Origin: Atrichornis clamosus
Lineage: Eukaryota; Chordata; Aves; Passeriformes; Menuridae
Length of the DNA: 64,000 nucleotides
Assembly: GCA_013400975.1 (NCBI GenBank)
Contig: WBMZ01002654.1
Coordinates: 186,001 to 250,000, forward strand
Direction: 5' to 3'
Position numbers and translations under genes: made by a program. Positions 50,501 through 62,927 of this stretch are shown piece after piece. The notes under the pieces were generated by a model, which saw only the letters and a list, made by a program, of their open reading frames with translations, was not told where the DNA came from and ran no database searches. How positions within the stretch are numbered: position 1 is the first letter of the stretch; each line of letters opens with the position of its first letter.

Positions 50501-53208
50501 TCATCTTGCATGGAGAGAGCCCCAAGAAAGGCTTGTGTCTCTTTGGCTGCCCTGAGTCAGAGCTGCTCACCTGGATCTTCTTCCTCCTGCACATCCCAAA
50601 TGGAGCAACACTGGAGAACCAGCTGAGGATGCCCTAAAACAAACAAGTTTTCAAATGTCCTGCCCAACGAGTCGGTGCACATCTGCGTAGCACCGACACA
50701 CACATCTAATTTTGGGAATAGTTTGAGAGAGTGACAGGAAATAACTAACAACCCCAGGCCCCTCTGTGGTCCTCCACGTCTGGAGGACCAATCTGTACCA
50801 TCCCAGAAAAGGAAGCCAACAGCAAAATGACTCTGACTCCATCCACTGTGGATTGAGTGGCAGTAGGATTATTTTATGATGGTAATGTCATAGATAAAAA
50901 TAAGGATTTAAAAAAAATACTTCTCTCTCTTTTTTCTCATTATTTATTTCCTTATTTTCACTTATTCAATTTATTCCCTCATCCTCTCCTCTATTAATAA
51001 AATTCTTTCAGCCATTTATATATTCAAAATTTCCCATTTAGCTGGAGTATACTACTTCAGATCTCATCTGATTAAAAAATTTGTCTTAGCCTGCTCTTTG
51101 TCTTAATATGCTATGTATTTCTCAAGAAAATCTACACATTTCTCCAGAAGCAATGCAGTATTGAACTTTTTTTGTTTGTTTGCTTTTTTTGTTCAGACAC
51201 AAAGACAGAGTAAAGGAGAAGGAAGAGATATAATTGTCCTTCATATTTCATACCTAATTATTTTGTGCTTAGGAAATCTAAAGTTTTGATATGGAAATTT
51301 AGCCTTACATTTCTGAATAAAACCATGGCAGGAGATTAATCTCTACAAGTTCAGCAATGTGATTAACTAATCCACTCTTTGTGTCTGTGTTGGGTATTTT
51401 AGCCTAACCATTTGTAATGCAATCTATCATGATAATCAGTAAAATGTGTGTAGTTTGCATAATACTTTAATAGTGTGTTTGTGCACAAAATAAAACTTTA
51501 ATTGCTGGTTTGAGGAGGTCAATTTTAGCAGTTCTCTGTCAGCCTTATTATGATGAATCAAGGTAATTTATTCACGTAGCTTACTTTGTCTTAATTCGTC
51601 TTGCATTGTCACTGGCTTTTACTGAAGGAAATCACAGGGTAGTTTTCTGAGACTGGAGTATCTGCTAGGCAGAAGATGGTGAACAGCCACAACCTTCTTC
51701 CAGGTGGGAATGGGGCAGATGGGGAAGTAGCCGCTGATGGCAAGCAAAGCTCTGAAGTATGCAGGGTGGGACAGAGCATTCCAAAAATTGCTCTCCATGA
51801 GTGTTTTCTTCAGAATTTCAGAGGAGTTTGTGTCTTATCAAGGACAGCAATGGAAACACCATCTCATTTCCCTATGTAAGCATCTTTTTTTGGTGATCAA
51901 GATTTTCTAGGCAAGGAGAGGTAGGTTGAACCTCTCTTCTCTGCTTCAGTGAATTCAAAGCACTGACCATAAACGTGGGTCCAATCTGGCAAGCTCTGAT
52001 ACGTTGTTGTATGCTCTTCTGCAGGAAGGTATGTTCCTGGAATGGCCCCTCTAAAGCTACTATTCTATTCTAAAGAACTATTCTTTAAGTAAGCATATGT
52101 GTAAGTGTCTGTAGCATCAGGATCCATGTCTGTGATGGCTGGTGAAGCACAATATAGCCATGAGAACTGATTAAAAATGTAAATTTTCTTCAGTAATGAA
52201 TAATTCTCCTGACAAAAGAGAGAGAGATCACTTAGTACACATACTACTACTTTTTTTCAAGAGTTGTTCTGCATTTTGTTATATCCAATAATAATTTTTC
52301 TCTGTACTGCCTAAAACCAGAACAATTAATTTATAGTGATTTCAATTACCATTTCAATGCTGACTAGATTTAAAACACAGTATCAGGTCAGTATATACTA
52401 GGGAAATTGCAATTTTCTTTGAGTCTCTGTAGTATTCAGACAGCTGGTGCAGGTTCATTAGGGAAATTTGAAAGTAAAGAACCAAGAAAGAGAAAACAAA
52501 TTAGCAAAATGAAACCATACAATATTTATGCTCTTTTTGGGCGTGATAGCTAACCTTCTTTTTCCAGCCTGCTAACTCTTTCAATTCCTTTGCAGTGCAA
52601 TTCCATTGCATTTTGTAAGTTTTAACAATAACTGTGAAATATTGTAGGATAAAATCACTAGGATAGATTGGAGCTGTATAAAGTCTAGCATTCTCTCCAG
52701 TATGTAGACACCAGGTCAGAAAGACAAAATGTAGGTCTCAGCTGCAGCTGCTTACCTCAAATTATAATACCATTCTGAGGAGATGATAAGGATCCTCTTG
52801 AAATAAAATAAATTGAATAATTCCCTTACTTTTTTACGTCTTCCCAAAGAGGTAGAAAGCCCTGAAAGAACAGTTGCAGGGATGTTCATAATTCCCATAC
52901 CAAGGAAATGGGTGGCTTTATGGTGACAGATCAGGCATAGCTTATAGTGAGGACAAAGCATAGGAAACCTGCTTGTCCGCAGAGGCTCCCGACCTAGCCA
53001 GAAGCTTTGAAGGAGTTTGCTGAGATGTTCTCTCTGGGAGAGAGCACCATTCATTTTAGGAAGGCAATGAGATGATCTCAATTTCATCATGTCCCAGTGG
53101 ATAGGTCCATGTGTGTAAATGCAGATACAGTGACCCAAGGGGTTCCTTAAGAGGGAAAGCATAGAGGAATGTAAACATGTTTTCTTTCATTTTGACCTTT
53201 TCAAACAG
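47524..53208. other. AT-rich DNA, no gene seen
   Basis: No gene was recognised. The 136-codon minus frame at 52752-53162 has no domain or splice support. It contains the pyrimidine tract at 48528-48563, TTTG-rich low complexity near 51165-51200, and a 7-bp hairpin (TAAAGAA/TTCTTTA) at 52071-52087. Confidence 0.55.
48528..48563. repeat. polypyrimidine tract
   Basis: Thirty-six bases of only C and T on the plus strand (TTTTTTTCC / TTTTC units). A simple low-complexity tract; no splice acceptor AG follows within a useful distance in a coding context. Confidence 0.9.
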
Positions 53209-53251
53209 CCCCAGGCCTGGGGTATATGGCTGTATACCTCCGTATATGGCT
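53209..53251. repeat. cluster of short palindromes and a direct repeat
   Basis: A 14-bp perfect palindrome, CCCCAGGCCTGGGG (53209-53222), overlaps an inverted repeat, GGTATA-TGGCTG-TATACC (53221-53238). The latter overlaps a 10-bp direct repeat, GTATATGGCT (53222-53231 and 53242-53251, 20 bp apart). Each alone is within chance; the nesting is what stands out. Confidence 0.85.
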
Positions 53252-56200
53252 ACAAACATACAGGCACTGTGAAGTCCTTACAATTATGAACTTGATTGTT
53301 ACCTGAAATCAAAGGATCTAAGATCCATATCTGCACCACAGCAAACAGCAGGAACTCTACTAATGGCTGTATAAACATAGAATTAAGATGTTATGGCAGA
53401 GCTGATCCTAAAATTGAGAATAATTCCACAAAGGCTCATATATATAGCAAAATCAGACGTGACTATTATTTTTTGTTTGCAAGAATGCCTTTGGCATTAA
53501 GACGCTAAAATTCAGTGGAATTTAAAAAGTAATGAGTTTAAAGCAGTGTCCTTTAGAAAGATGATTAAAATTATTCCATGGCAAACCTTGCGGTTTCCCT
53601 TCTCTTTACTTGTAAAGGCAAAAGCACTATCCACCTTAACACCCCCATCATTTGCCAAGTTTCATAACATGGCTATAGACACTAGCTCCAAGGCTGAATT
53701 TATGCCACATAACTTCTGAGCCTAGAAACAATTTGGGCTTTGACATGTGAAGTAGAGATACCCCAGGGTCTTTAATCTTACTGTGAAAAAGCTTTTATAA
53801 GTTTTCTGAAATGTCATGTAGGAAATCCATGTATATAGGGACCAGATTATGACCCAATTATCACCTGTGCAAATGCAGAGTGATTATACTGAGTTCAGCG
53901 GAGATGCTCAGAATTTAAAATCACGTCAGCTGGGATCAGAATTTAGCTTGTTGTCTCCTGTGCTAACTTCAGATCTAAATATTCCACCAGAAGCATTGAA
54001 AGTTTAATTATATGGCCTTTTTCCACACTTAAACTCAGGCATTAGGAAAGTAAATCTTCCTTTTTTTATGCATTGCTATTTCATAGTGGATTTTTTTTCC
54101 TAACATAAGTGATAGTGTGGAATATAATTTTCTGTTGGCAATTTGTTTTTAATAAGCTCTTTAACATTCCAGCTATTCAAAGCTCCATGAAGCAAAGTTA
54201 CTGCTGGTTGCACTTTACTCTAAAAGGTAATGATGATTATCAGCTAGGCAGAGTGCTGTAAGATAATTCAGGTAAACTGAAACGGCTAACGTAGATTACA
54301 GTGAATTAATTACTTGGAGATGTTCACCAAAGGATTGTTAAAACTGTACTGTAAGCTCTCTGGGGCAAGAACAAGGCTTTTATTCTGTGTTCAGATTCCA
54401 GGACAACAGGAGCTGTGACTGTGACAGCTAGCCACACATACTGCAAATCACAGAAATATAACATCACTCAAGCAAATCAACAATGGGTGAATCTGAACTC
54501 AGAATGGTGAAACTGTGTTGTCTTAACAGTGTTATTCCCTATTTACTGCAGTGTAACTGTGCCCTACTCTAGGTATTCCCCTACCGAGTACTTTAGTTTT
54601 ATTACAGCAATAATGAGTATAGCACAGGGCATTTTCAGTGCATCTTTATTCTGCTCTGTCACAGTTTCAGTGCTGCTGTGGGAGATGCAGTGACATTTCT
54701 TTAAAGTATCAGACCCAACTCGTTGTTGACTCAGAAAAGTTTGTCTGGCACAGAGGGAAGCATCTGATAATGCGTCCTACCCTTGGACACATTAAGCTAA
54801 GCAGCATTCAAGAGGTTAAATGATCAACTGTGTTTCATAGCCTCTGGCTTCACCTCAGGTCATCATTTTAATCCCAGCTGGCCATTAATCCTCATAAAAT
54901 GCTCTACAGATAGGTTGTTATTACTACATACACAATTAGTGATTTACAGTACACTGCTGTCTGCTGGAAAGTAACAGGAAAGGAGGTACGTGTTAAAGCG
55001 TAAGTTAGCTGTAGCAGTGACCTGGGTTCCCACAAGCAAAGGGATGTAGCTGTCTGCCCAGTGCTTTGTGGACATGCAGCAGGAGCCTCCTACAAGCTTT
55101 CTTCAGTTTCTGCTTTTTTTTCCCCCTTGTTTCATACGCAGGCTTTGCCATCACTCTCCAGATGTCACTTGCCTTTCTCCCCAGGACTCAGTCAGTCAGC
55201 CAGTGCTCTGGATAAGATGTACCCACAAGTTCCCCATTGCTGACACTGGCCCAGACTCACTGTGCTGCTGGAGGTGGAGCTGCACTGCCAGCACCTCCAC
55301 ACAAGATGCACTCTTTGATCCTAGGACATCTCTTTCCCAGACTTTTTTTCTTTATGTGGGAATAATAACTTCCCTCCACAAAAGCTTTGACCCCACATTT
55401 TTCCATTTGAAAATTACAAAGGAAGAGCTCTAATGCAGACTGTCTTCTCTGTCTTTTGAGATTCTATCTTGCACAGAAATTTGCTGCGATGCCACAGAAC
55501 AAGGTGAGATGAACAAGTGGTAAAGGACAGAAGGCAGCTATTGGGATGGCAAGCTCTAACAGTGTACTGGGGATGGGCATGGTAGGACCACCTTCTGATT
55601 GTTCTCACACAAACTTCATAATATTTTTCCCTAAACATTGTTCAGAGCTTGGTGTTTGGGCACTCAAAATGGGGCTTTTGATCCCCTGGTGAAAAGAAGA
55701 TGCTGAGTCCCAAGGTTGCAGGCTGTCACAGTTTGCCTGGAAGCATGTCTGGTTTTGGGGACGTACATGGCCCCATTAGACAGTGAGGCCTCTGTCAGAT
55801 GTGAATGATGCCTTGCTGGCCAGTTTGTACCTGGCACAGGAAGCAGGGTAAAGTGCAGCATTTTTTTCACATGGGCCCAAACTTCAGGAACAGAATGCCA
55901 GAGGGGTCCCCTCCCTATGCAGGAGCACATCCAGGGAACAACATTCCTGGACTTCATGTCCTTTGGTACTGTTTCTTTACTCTCTTTACATTATATAAAA
56001 TGCTGTGCATATTTAAGGTGTTATGACAAATGTTTAAATTATACTGCTTTGGCATTTAACCAAAATTGTGTTATAGTTACTGGGAAGATAAAAAAATCTC
56101 AGATTTCTCACACTTAATAAAAGATGAAAGGGATAAGATTTTTTTTCAGTTAAATGTGTTTAAAAGTCAGAAGGGGAGAATTCCTAAATTATTGGCACAT

Positions 56201-58180
56201 ACTGCAGGATCTACCAATCTCAGTGAATGCAACTAAGTTGTGGCTTAAATTCTCAATGAAAATACTGAATATGGACACAATAACTTATAACACTTGTCTC
56301 TAATGTAGATTTTCTCTCTGAGACCAAAGACACACCAATCTATTTGAATAAGTATACAGAAAATTTAGATACCTCTAAAACTGCAATCCAAAGTCTTCTA
56401 CTTGAATATTGTTTCACCATGAAGACACTTGGGTGTTTTAATTTTTGACGTGAAAGTTCTAACACTAAGACTTTTAGCTGGATTTGGCAGGACATCAAGG
56501 TCTCCTGTGAAGATCACACAGAAGACCCAGTTTATGTTTGTTTTCCACAAACCATCTAGATTCAGACTTACATGAAATGCAGCTGCTGCTTTCCTTCAAA
56601 ACAAGGCCTTTTTATACAGAACAATTGTATTTTTTACAATATTAAATAAGTTCCTTAACATCAAAAAGGGGAGAGATAGGGCCATAGCTTTCTCTAGGGA
56701 GGGGCTAACCAGTGTCTTGGAAGTTACCGACTGTTTAGAGATGCCCACTTTCTTCTAGTCTGTTCACTTTGCAGGGGGCAGGGGTTATCTGGGTGACTGA
56801 ACCAGAAAGTGAAGCTTCTGAAGTCCCCGAAGGAACAGTACTTTTATGTGGGAGCTGAGAGACCTAACCTCAGGCCCTAGCCCAAGAACAGTATATGCAG
56901 TTTACGAAAAATAACCCTTAGAAAAGGTTGTTAGGGTAGAGGCACAAGTCCTCCCGAAGGATGCTGCTTACCATAGCTTAGACAGTGAATCTCTGAGGTC
57001 AGCACAAGGTGCAAGTGCTGCTGGGGAATTCAAGTGAGCAGGAAGCACTGGCAGGGTGTTGGCATGGTGTTTAATGGTCTCCTCAGAGATTTTGAAATTC
57101 TTCAGGAAGTAAAGTGAATAACCAGGCACAGTGCTGTTATGTCCTGAGTGAGGGCACTGACAACTGCAAAGGGAGCTTTGCTTCCTTCTGCACTGTGTTT
57201 TTCACAGTATTCATTTTTTGAAAGGAAGAACTTTATCTTTGAGTCTCAAGTAAGAGGTCAGGATAGTGTGTATTAGTTCCATAAGATTTCCCTGGGTGTA
57301 CCTGAGTAAAGGACATGTTTTTAATGGACTGGAGGAGTGTTTAGTATTTTAGGGGTTAGGTAGCTCTCAAAATGCTATTCAGCCTGCTACTTTCATGAAC
57401 GCACTTCTGAGGTGCCTCTGCCCATTCATGAAGCTGGATGTAGGAGGTCATAGTCATTCAGAGTCTGAAATGTGGATCATGTGCCCAAAAATTAGGGAGT
57501 AACCAAATTCAAAGTGGTTGCATCCACTTGTAGATGTGAAGCTGAGAAAAGTATAGTCTATCCCTCTGGTGTTACACTTCATTGGATGAACAGTTTTGCA
57601 TACTGGTAAATAGACTTGTGTTATGCTAACAAAAATATTAGCAATAGTTGACATTTATGTTTCATTACACAGAGAAAATGTCCAAAACCAGAACAAAAAT
57701 TTGAATTTTCCCATGAAATAAGTTTGCAAACATTTTTGGCTTCACACAATGTGTTTCAGAAATGTTGAAACTGTTTTATTCAGAAACTAACCATGAAGCA
57801 CTTCTGTATTTTTAATGTTCTTTTACATGAAACCAGTTTAATTTCCCAAAAGTCATTTTGAAGCAAAAAGTGAAACACTACATTTAACAAATGTAGACAT
57901 TATTGAAAGGTTTTACTTTGATTTTTCATTAAACAGAAAACTTGTCAGAGCTGATCTTTTCTTAAAGCATGTGAAATTCAGGAAAGGTTGTGTGGGTTTT
58001 TCCTACCGAAAATCTGTATTGACAAGGGAATTCAAATGGAACTTAATACTCAGAATTTTGTATGAAAATTGGAGTCTTTTTGAAACTAAAATTGAATTTG
58101 GCTACATAAGAAATAATTCTTAAGGAACTGGTTTGCAGGCTACTGCTGAAATTGCACAACTCCAGTAACATTCACTTTAG
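53252..58180. other. AT-rich DNA, no gene seen
   Basis: No gene was recognised. Frames at 55068-55433 (121 codons, plus) and 55664-55957 (97 codons, minus) lie in a mildly GC-richer stretch and have no recognisable domain. The sequence from about 56670 to 57200 is somewhat less AT-rich but unassignable. Confidence 0.55.
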
Positions 58181-58237
58181 CATTAACATTAACTTCATTA
58201 GCATGAGCATTAACATTAACATCAACATTAACATTCA
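58181..58237. repeat. imperfect CATTAA hexamer array
   Basis: Nine hexamers in register, broken once by CTT: CATTAA (58181), CATTAA (58187), CTT, CATTAG (58196), CATGAG, CATTAA (58208), CATTAA (58214), CATCAA, CATTAA (58226), CATTCA. Each CATTAA holds an ATTA core (TTAATG on the other strand). Confidence 0.95.
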
Positions 58238-58712
58238 AGAAAATTTGCTCCAAAAAAGTGTTTAAAGCACCAGAAACAAAGAGAAGTAATGTTTCCATTC
58301 TGTGGAATAATAGTAATTTTCTTAAAACACTTTTCAGAGAAGTGTCCTTTTTTCAATTGTCTGCATCAAAACACAATGAATGAATGGCTTTGCAGGTACT
58401 GTCCCAACTGAGACAGCTGTGGGGTTGAACAACCAATGCAGTGCACACAGTAGAGACCACATGGAGCCCTAAAGGGATAATCCCTACTTAGACCTCCCTG
58501 CTGGGTGAACACAACCACGAGTTTGAATGTTTGTTCTTAACCCATGTGCATAAATAATTGTCACATCATTTTCAACTGTTATTAAACTGGTAGTGTGTGA
58601 TTCTCTGTGATCATATCTGAGTTATTTTTAGTGTGCTGAGCTCCACCAAACACTTTTTTGTGACAGTGCCTTAAATCACCGAGAGACCACAAATCTTGAG
58701 TAAGCAGGAGTT

Positions 58713-58718
58713 ATTCTG
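58713..58718. repeat. target-site duplication, left copy (ATTCTG)
   Basis: ATTCTG directly left of the LTR matches GTTCTG (59358-59363) directly right of it at five of six positions. A 6-bp duplication is typical of ERVK/alpha-beta type integration. Confidence 0.75.
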
Positions 58719-59357
58719 TGTTGCAGGGGTTGAAACAGCCACTGTTTTAAGGTTTTCTCCCCCTTCCGTGTATGCTATGGTTTTGCCTTACAGTTCTCCC
58801 CCTAAGTTAATGTTAAGGTTTATCTCCTGGTTGGTGTACACCCCGTTATGTTAATCCCTCTGTCAATCATTTGTAAACCCTTACCCCAGTTCTGGAAAGT
58901 TCTCCCTTGTTCAGTTCCCCACTGGCTCCGGCTCCCTTTCTCCTCCCCTCTCCTTCCCCTATTGGATGTAACCCTGTCACTCCACCTTATCTCTGCCCCT
59001 GGACCCTCACCTCATTGGACCCTGATGCTCTCTCCGCCCCTTTCGACCCCCATAGAAAATCTTGTGCACAAGGTATCTGTGGGTTCTTTGTCACTGGCAT
59101 TTTTTGAGTGTGGATCCTCATTAAACCTTGGAATGCTGAACGAAGGGCCCCTCCCGCCTCTTTGTCTCCGCTGGTTGCGTGGATCGTGTGTGTTCTTGTG
59201 CCTGCCTGCACACACCTCGCAGGGAGTGCCTGGGGTGTGCGAAGGGATTTGCGAATCCCGCAGGAGCGGCTCGACAAGGGACGCTTCCTGGAAGGTCACT
59301 GCGCCTGGATCTCGCCCCCTCACACCCTTCCTGCCTCCAGAAAAGGCGCTAGCAACA
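58719..59357 (+). mobile_element. solo LTR of an endogenous retrovirus (ERVK-like)
   Basis: A 639-bp GC-rich block in AT-rich surroundings. It begins TGTTGC and ends GCAACA, a perfect 6-bp terminal inverted repeat with the retroviral TG...CA ends. It is flanked by ATTCTG/GTTCTG, a 6-bp target duplication with one mismatch. An ATTAAA polyadenylation-type signal at 59120-59125 places R/U5 in the last third and fixes the plus orientation. The U3 part is pyrimidine-rich, with an inverted CCAAT (ATTGG) at about 58961. No internal gag, pol or env sequence and no second LTR lie nearby, so this is a solo LTR left by recombination. The 183-codon and 127-codon frames inside it come from its GC-rich composition and are not genes. 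The class is inferred from duplication length only. Confidence 0.88.
59120..59125 (+). promoter_or_regulatory. ATTAAA polyadenylation-type signal in the LTR
   Basis: ATTAAA is the common variant of AATAAA, and its position about 400 bp into the LTR fits the U3-R-U5 layout. It sets the orientation of the element. Confidence 0.6.
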
Positions 59358-59363
59358 GTTCTG
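59358..59363. repeat. target-site duplication, right copy (GTTCTG)
   Basis: The partner of ATTCTG at 58713-58718, with one mismatch at the first base. Confidence 0.75.
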
Positions 59364-60330
59364 TACTTACGATGTCTACTGAAAAATTGGAACACCTAAA
59401 GAGACCTAAATGAGTTTCTCAGTGTGCATTCAAGGCAGCTGTTCTGGCAGAAGTGGCCGAGATCTCCAGAGGTTCTACAGTGATGTATTTAGTTGTCAAT
59501 AATTAATGCTTTAAAGGTTTCCTAAGAATAATTCAAATATACAAAGTGCAGACGTGCAGGTCAATAGATATATTTGAAGGAGTTCATAAGAATGCAAGAT
59601 CTATTAGTGTTTAAAGGATCAATAATTCTCTTAGGAGCCCTTACATATGCATTGACAAGACAGAGAGGGCTGTTATTATAGTCTCTCAAATCAATAGTCC
59701 ACATTTAAGAACTGTATGAAAGGTAGTCTTAAATGTGTATCAGATCAGGCCTCACCATGTTGTTAGAGATCAAGGGATCAAGAAGTGAGTTGTAGCCTGC
59801 TCCAAAGTGATAATAACCCAGGAAAGGCCTCATGTCTGATCTTACGGGTTCTTCCAAATATTTGGGACCAACTGTTAGATGACAAGAGTAGCTTTATTGC
59901 AGCAGCACAGATGGTCATTTTTTTGACAGTCCTAAGTGGGTTCTGAGCACTACTGTTTCCTCATTCACATCAGCGTTATGTGTTTTCTCAGTGCTCAAAT
60001 AGCAGGCAATGTTTAATGTGTGATTAATAAATTAGTTCAGAGCTGTCAGATTTTTCTTGTCAACAAGGTATATCTTATCTTTGAAACAAGCAAACAGACA
60101 ATGCAAAACAAAACAATCTTCCACCAAAGCTCTAGACAAATGAAGTATTATTAAAACCAAACTGCTGTAGCTGAGAAACCTGAATTATCCTGATTCCAGT
60201 GGATTTCAGCTACAGAACTAGCAACTGTGAATGTCAGATAGAGGTCCAGCCCTGATATATTCAATTATAAGTATATTCCCCTGAGAAATCTGATTATTCT
60301 AGCAATGCTCCCCAAGAAAGTTATTATCTT
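59364..60330. other. AT-rich DNA, no gene seen
   Basis: Unremarkable AT-rich sequence; no gene or known repeat was recognised. Confidence 0.6.
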
Positions 60331-60372
60331 GATTTGATCTATTTAAGAAAGGATTTAATCTGTTTAAGAAAG
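60331..60372. repeat. 2 x 21 bp tandem duplication
   Basis: The units at 60331-60351 and 60352-60372 both have the form GATTTRATCTRTTTAAGAAAG. They differ at two positions (G/A at the sixth base, A/G at the eleventh). Confidence 0.95.
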
Positions 60373-61789
60373 AGGTTATGATGAGGGAAGTAGAGGAGGA
60401 TTGCTCCTTTTGTTGAACCCTGATGTGTTTCTAATTAATTTGCAGAATAGCAGATACTGTGGACATGCACATAATGATACAATTACTGGAAATTCAATCA
60501 TAATGATGCCAACAGACACTCCCACCGTAGCTCCTCTCTGGAGAGTGAGCCCAGGGGAAAGAATACTCCATGTTCCTCCTGTTCAGCTTGACATTAACAC
60601 GACGCATGGTTACAGGGGTTGAAATGGCTTCACAGACCTGTCTTAAAATGTGAGTTAAGCATGTAGGAGACTGAAGAGCGGATGTTGTCCAAAGAGCAGT
60701 TAGTTGGGAAGTAGGAAAAAGAGGAAGTGGAGAGAAATCTGTGGCTTGGTAACAACTGACCCATAGAAGTAATCCTTGTCCAGTTCCTGCTTTACAGGCA
60801 ATTACAGGCATTAGTTCTCATCTCCCTGAGACGATGGTATGTAACTTGTGTCCAGAGGTGCCAGACATGCTTTCTTGTATTTAAAATATTTCACAGCAGT
60901 ATATCATGTCCTCAGAAAGCTAGTCAATGCATAATCTGTATTATATGTGTTGGCAAGCCCAGACTGGCCACAGTAAACCTGCTTGACTTTTGAATGTGTC
61001 ATGCAGAATGAACTCCATACTCGTCAAGAGGATATTCCACTTTAATGAACAAACTGCTTAGTTTTTTATTGTACTGATAAATTTTTCACCTATAAACACG
61101 CAGCTCCATCCTCATCCCAGCAAATAAGTCCTGTTATGGATATCTATCTTGTAATGCCAGAATAGTGCATGATGCTGAATGATTTCTTCTGCATTGGAAG
61201 GTCTTCAGTCTAAGTGTGATCAGAGTCAAATTTTGGATTATTCAATACTGGGAATTGTTAGCTGTAAATTCCAAAATGGGAGGACAATCAGAACTGACTT
61301 TTGACTGGCTTTTGAAAGCAATGGTAGGACCCCAAATGAGACAAAAACACTAAAATAAAACATGTTAAGAGGAGATTCCACATCTTAAAATTCAAGCATG
61401 CTTCAGATGATAAAAATTAATAGATCAAGTATAAAGCTATATCCAAAATTTTTTCCTCTCTTTTCTCTCTGAGTCTTCTTCTACTGCTTTTAGAAAATAT
61501 ATTTTACACAGTATATTCTAACATATTGAAATAGCAGTGGAAAAAGTGTCATTCAATATTTCAGTCTCACAAGTAATTTTATTTATCTGAAATAAACTGC
61601 AATCTTAATCTCTCAATGGCAATTCACCAGAAAAACGTAAAACCTTGCCACTGATAAACTGAACACATCATAAAAGAATATTAGTATCATAAAACTTTAA
61701 AAACATAAATGAAGAGATAATATGAGGGGTGGGATTTGCTAGTGCAAAGGTGGGGACAGACTATAATAAGAATGGTCTGCTTTTCTTCT
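60373..61789. other. AT-rich DNA, no gene seen
   Basis: No gene was recognised; opposed frames at 60401-60622 (plus) and 60494-60811 (minus) share the same bases and look like chance. Confidence 0.55.
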
Positions 61790-62090
61790 TATTAAGTTAC
61801 TGGTAAAAATGCAAAGATAATAATTTTAATAAAGGAGATGTTGGCTGCAGTCAACCTTTTTTTGTCTCAGAGGTGAAATCTTAAACAGTCAAATGAGCAT
61901 GAGAATAATATGGCCCCCATTAAAATGATTTTAAATTTAAGCATAATTTTTGCTAATACTACTGAGCAATGGGAATAATTAGAATGGTTTCAGTAATGCT
62001 GAAGATTTTAATAATTAAAGATGCAAGATTAATTTGAGAAGAGGCATCATTAACTTAAATCAAATATTAGATTTCTTGTAAAGGAGAGGG
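61790..62090. promoter_or_regulatory. possible conserved non-coding element, TAAT/ATTA-dense
   Basis: About 300 bp with many homeodomain-type cores (for example TAATTTTAATAA, GGAATAATTAG, TTTTAATAATTAAAG, AGATTAATTTG, CATCATTAACTT) set in otherwise complex, non-simple-repeat sequence. This texture is common in conserved developmental enhancers of gene deserts, but AT-rich DNA gives many such cores by chance. The call is inference only. Confidence 0.2.
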
Positions 62091-62423
62091 AGTTTAGCCA
62101 TAACCACATTTTTCAGATGGGGAATCTCATTAAATACCACGGTTTGCCTTTTACTCTGCACCCACAGGATTTACTTGCATGAATATTAAATCTGTGTGTA
62201 TTGAATATAAGCATTTAAATCCCATGATATGGCCTAACATTTTTGTACTATGTAACATATTAATTGAATAATCTGGTTTTTACTTTGGATGACAATAGTT
62301 ATTTAAAGGTTACCACATTTTTTTGCCTGGAAAAGAATAGTAAAAAGTTCAAGCCTGATCTGGTCAAAACCTTTTTTTTGCCTGAAAATACTTCTCTCTA
62401 GGCTGCCTTTATTAGTGTCACAG
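62091..62423. other. AT-rich DNA, no gene seen
   Basis: Nothing specific was recognised. Confidence 0.55.
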
Positions 62424-62466
62424 CTTCTTCTTTATTTCTTTCTTCTTCTTTTTTTTTTTTTTTTTT
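62424..62466. repeat. TTC-rich pyrimidine tract ending in T18
   Basis: CTTCTTC-type repeats lead into an uninterrupted T18 (62449-62466). A low-complexity tract that may be length-variable. Confidence 0.9.
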
Positions 62467-62927
62467 GGATGAACTTAAAAGCATTTTCATGAAAAACAAA
62501 GTAAATAGTAAGTACAGGACAGAATGTATATGTGCTGTACTGGGAACTGCAGTTATCTAACAAGGAAGTGAATTACTCAGAGTAATAATGAGTAGAGCCC
62601 TTTTGTTACTTTGTTGTTAACAAACATTGTGCATTTGTGTTGATTAAAATGAAGAAGTGGTTAATTAAACAAAGAACACGATAAAAAAGCAAAGTTTTTC
62701 TCCATTTATAGGAAAGCAGGCCTTCATAAATATTGATTCGGGTTATATTTTTTCCCACAGTGTGGTGGTTTTCTATAAATATCAGTATCTGATAATGAGC
62801 ATTTCCACCACTCATTATTTCTCTACTTGCAGAATTTAATGAATAGAAATGTGTTCATTATATGGAAATCTATCTACCTGTTATGCCTTTGATGAAGCCA
62901 GCCCCTGATTTGAAATTTCGTGCACCA
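62467..62927. other. AT-rich DNA, no gene seen
   Basis: No gene was recognised. A TCF/LEF-like CCTTTGATG core lies at about 62886-62894, just left of the paired TTAATGATATGC motifs. Confidence 0.5.

Noticed and set aside
52752..53162. A 136-codon minus frame
   Set aside because: It has no recognisable motif or splice signal, and a length like this is expected by chance in 64 kb across six frames.
58848..59399. A 183-codon plus-strand open frame, with overlapping 127- and 96-codon minus frames
   Set aside because: It lies almost wholly inside the solo LTR, whose GC-rich composition makes stop codons rare on both strands. It has no gag, pol, env or host-protein resemblance.
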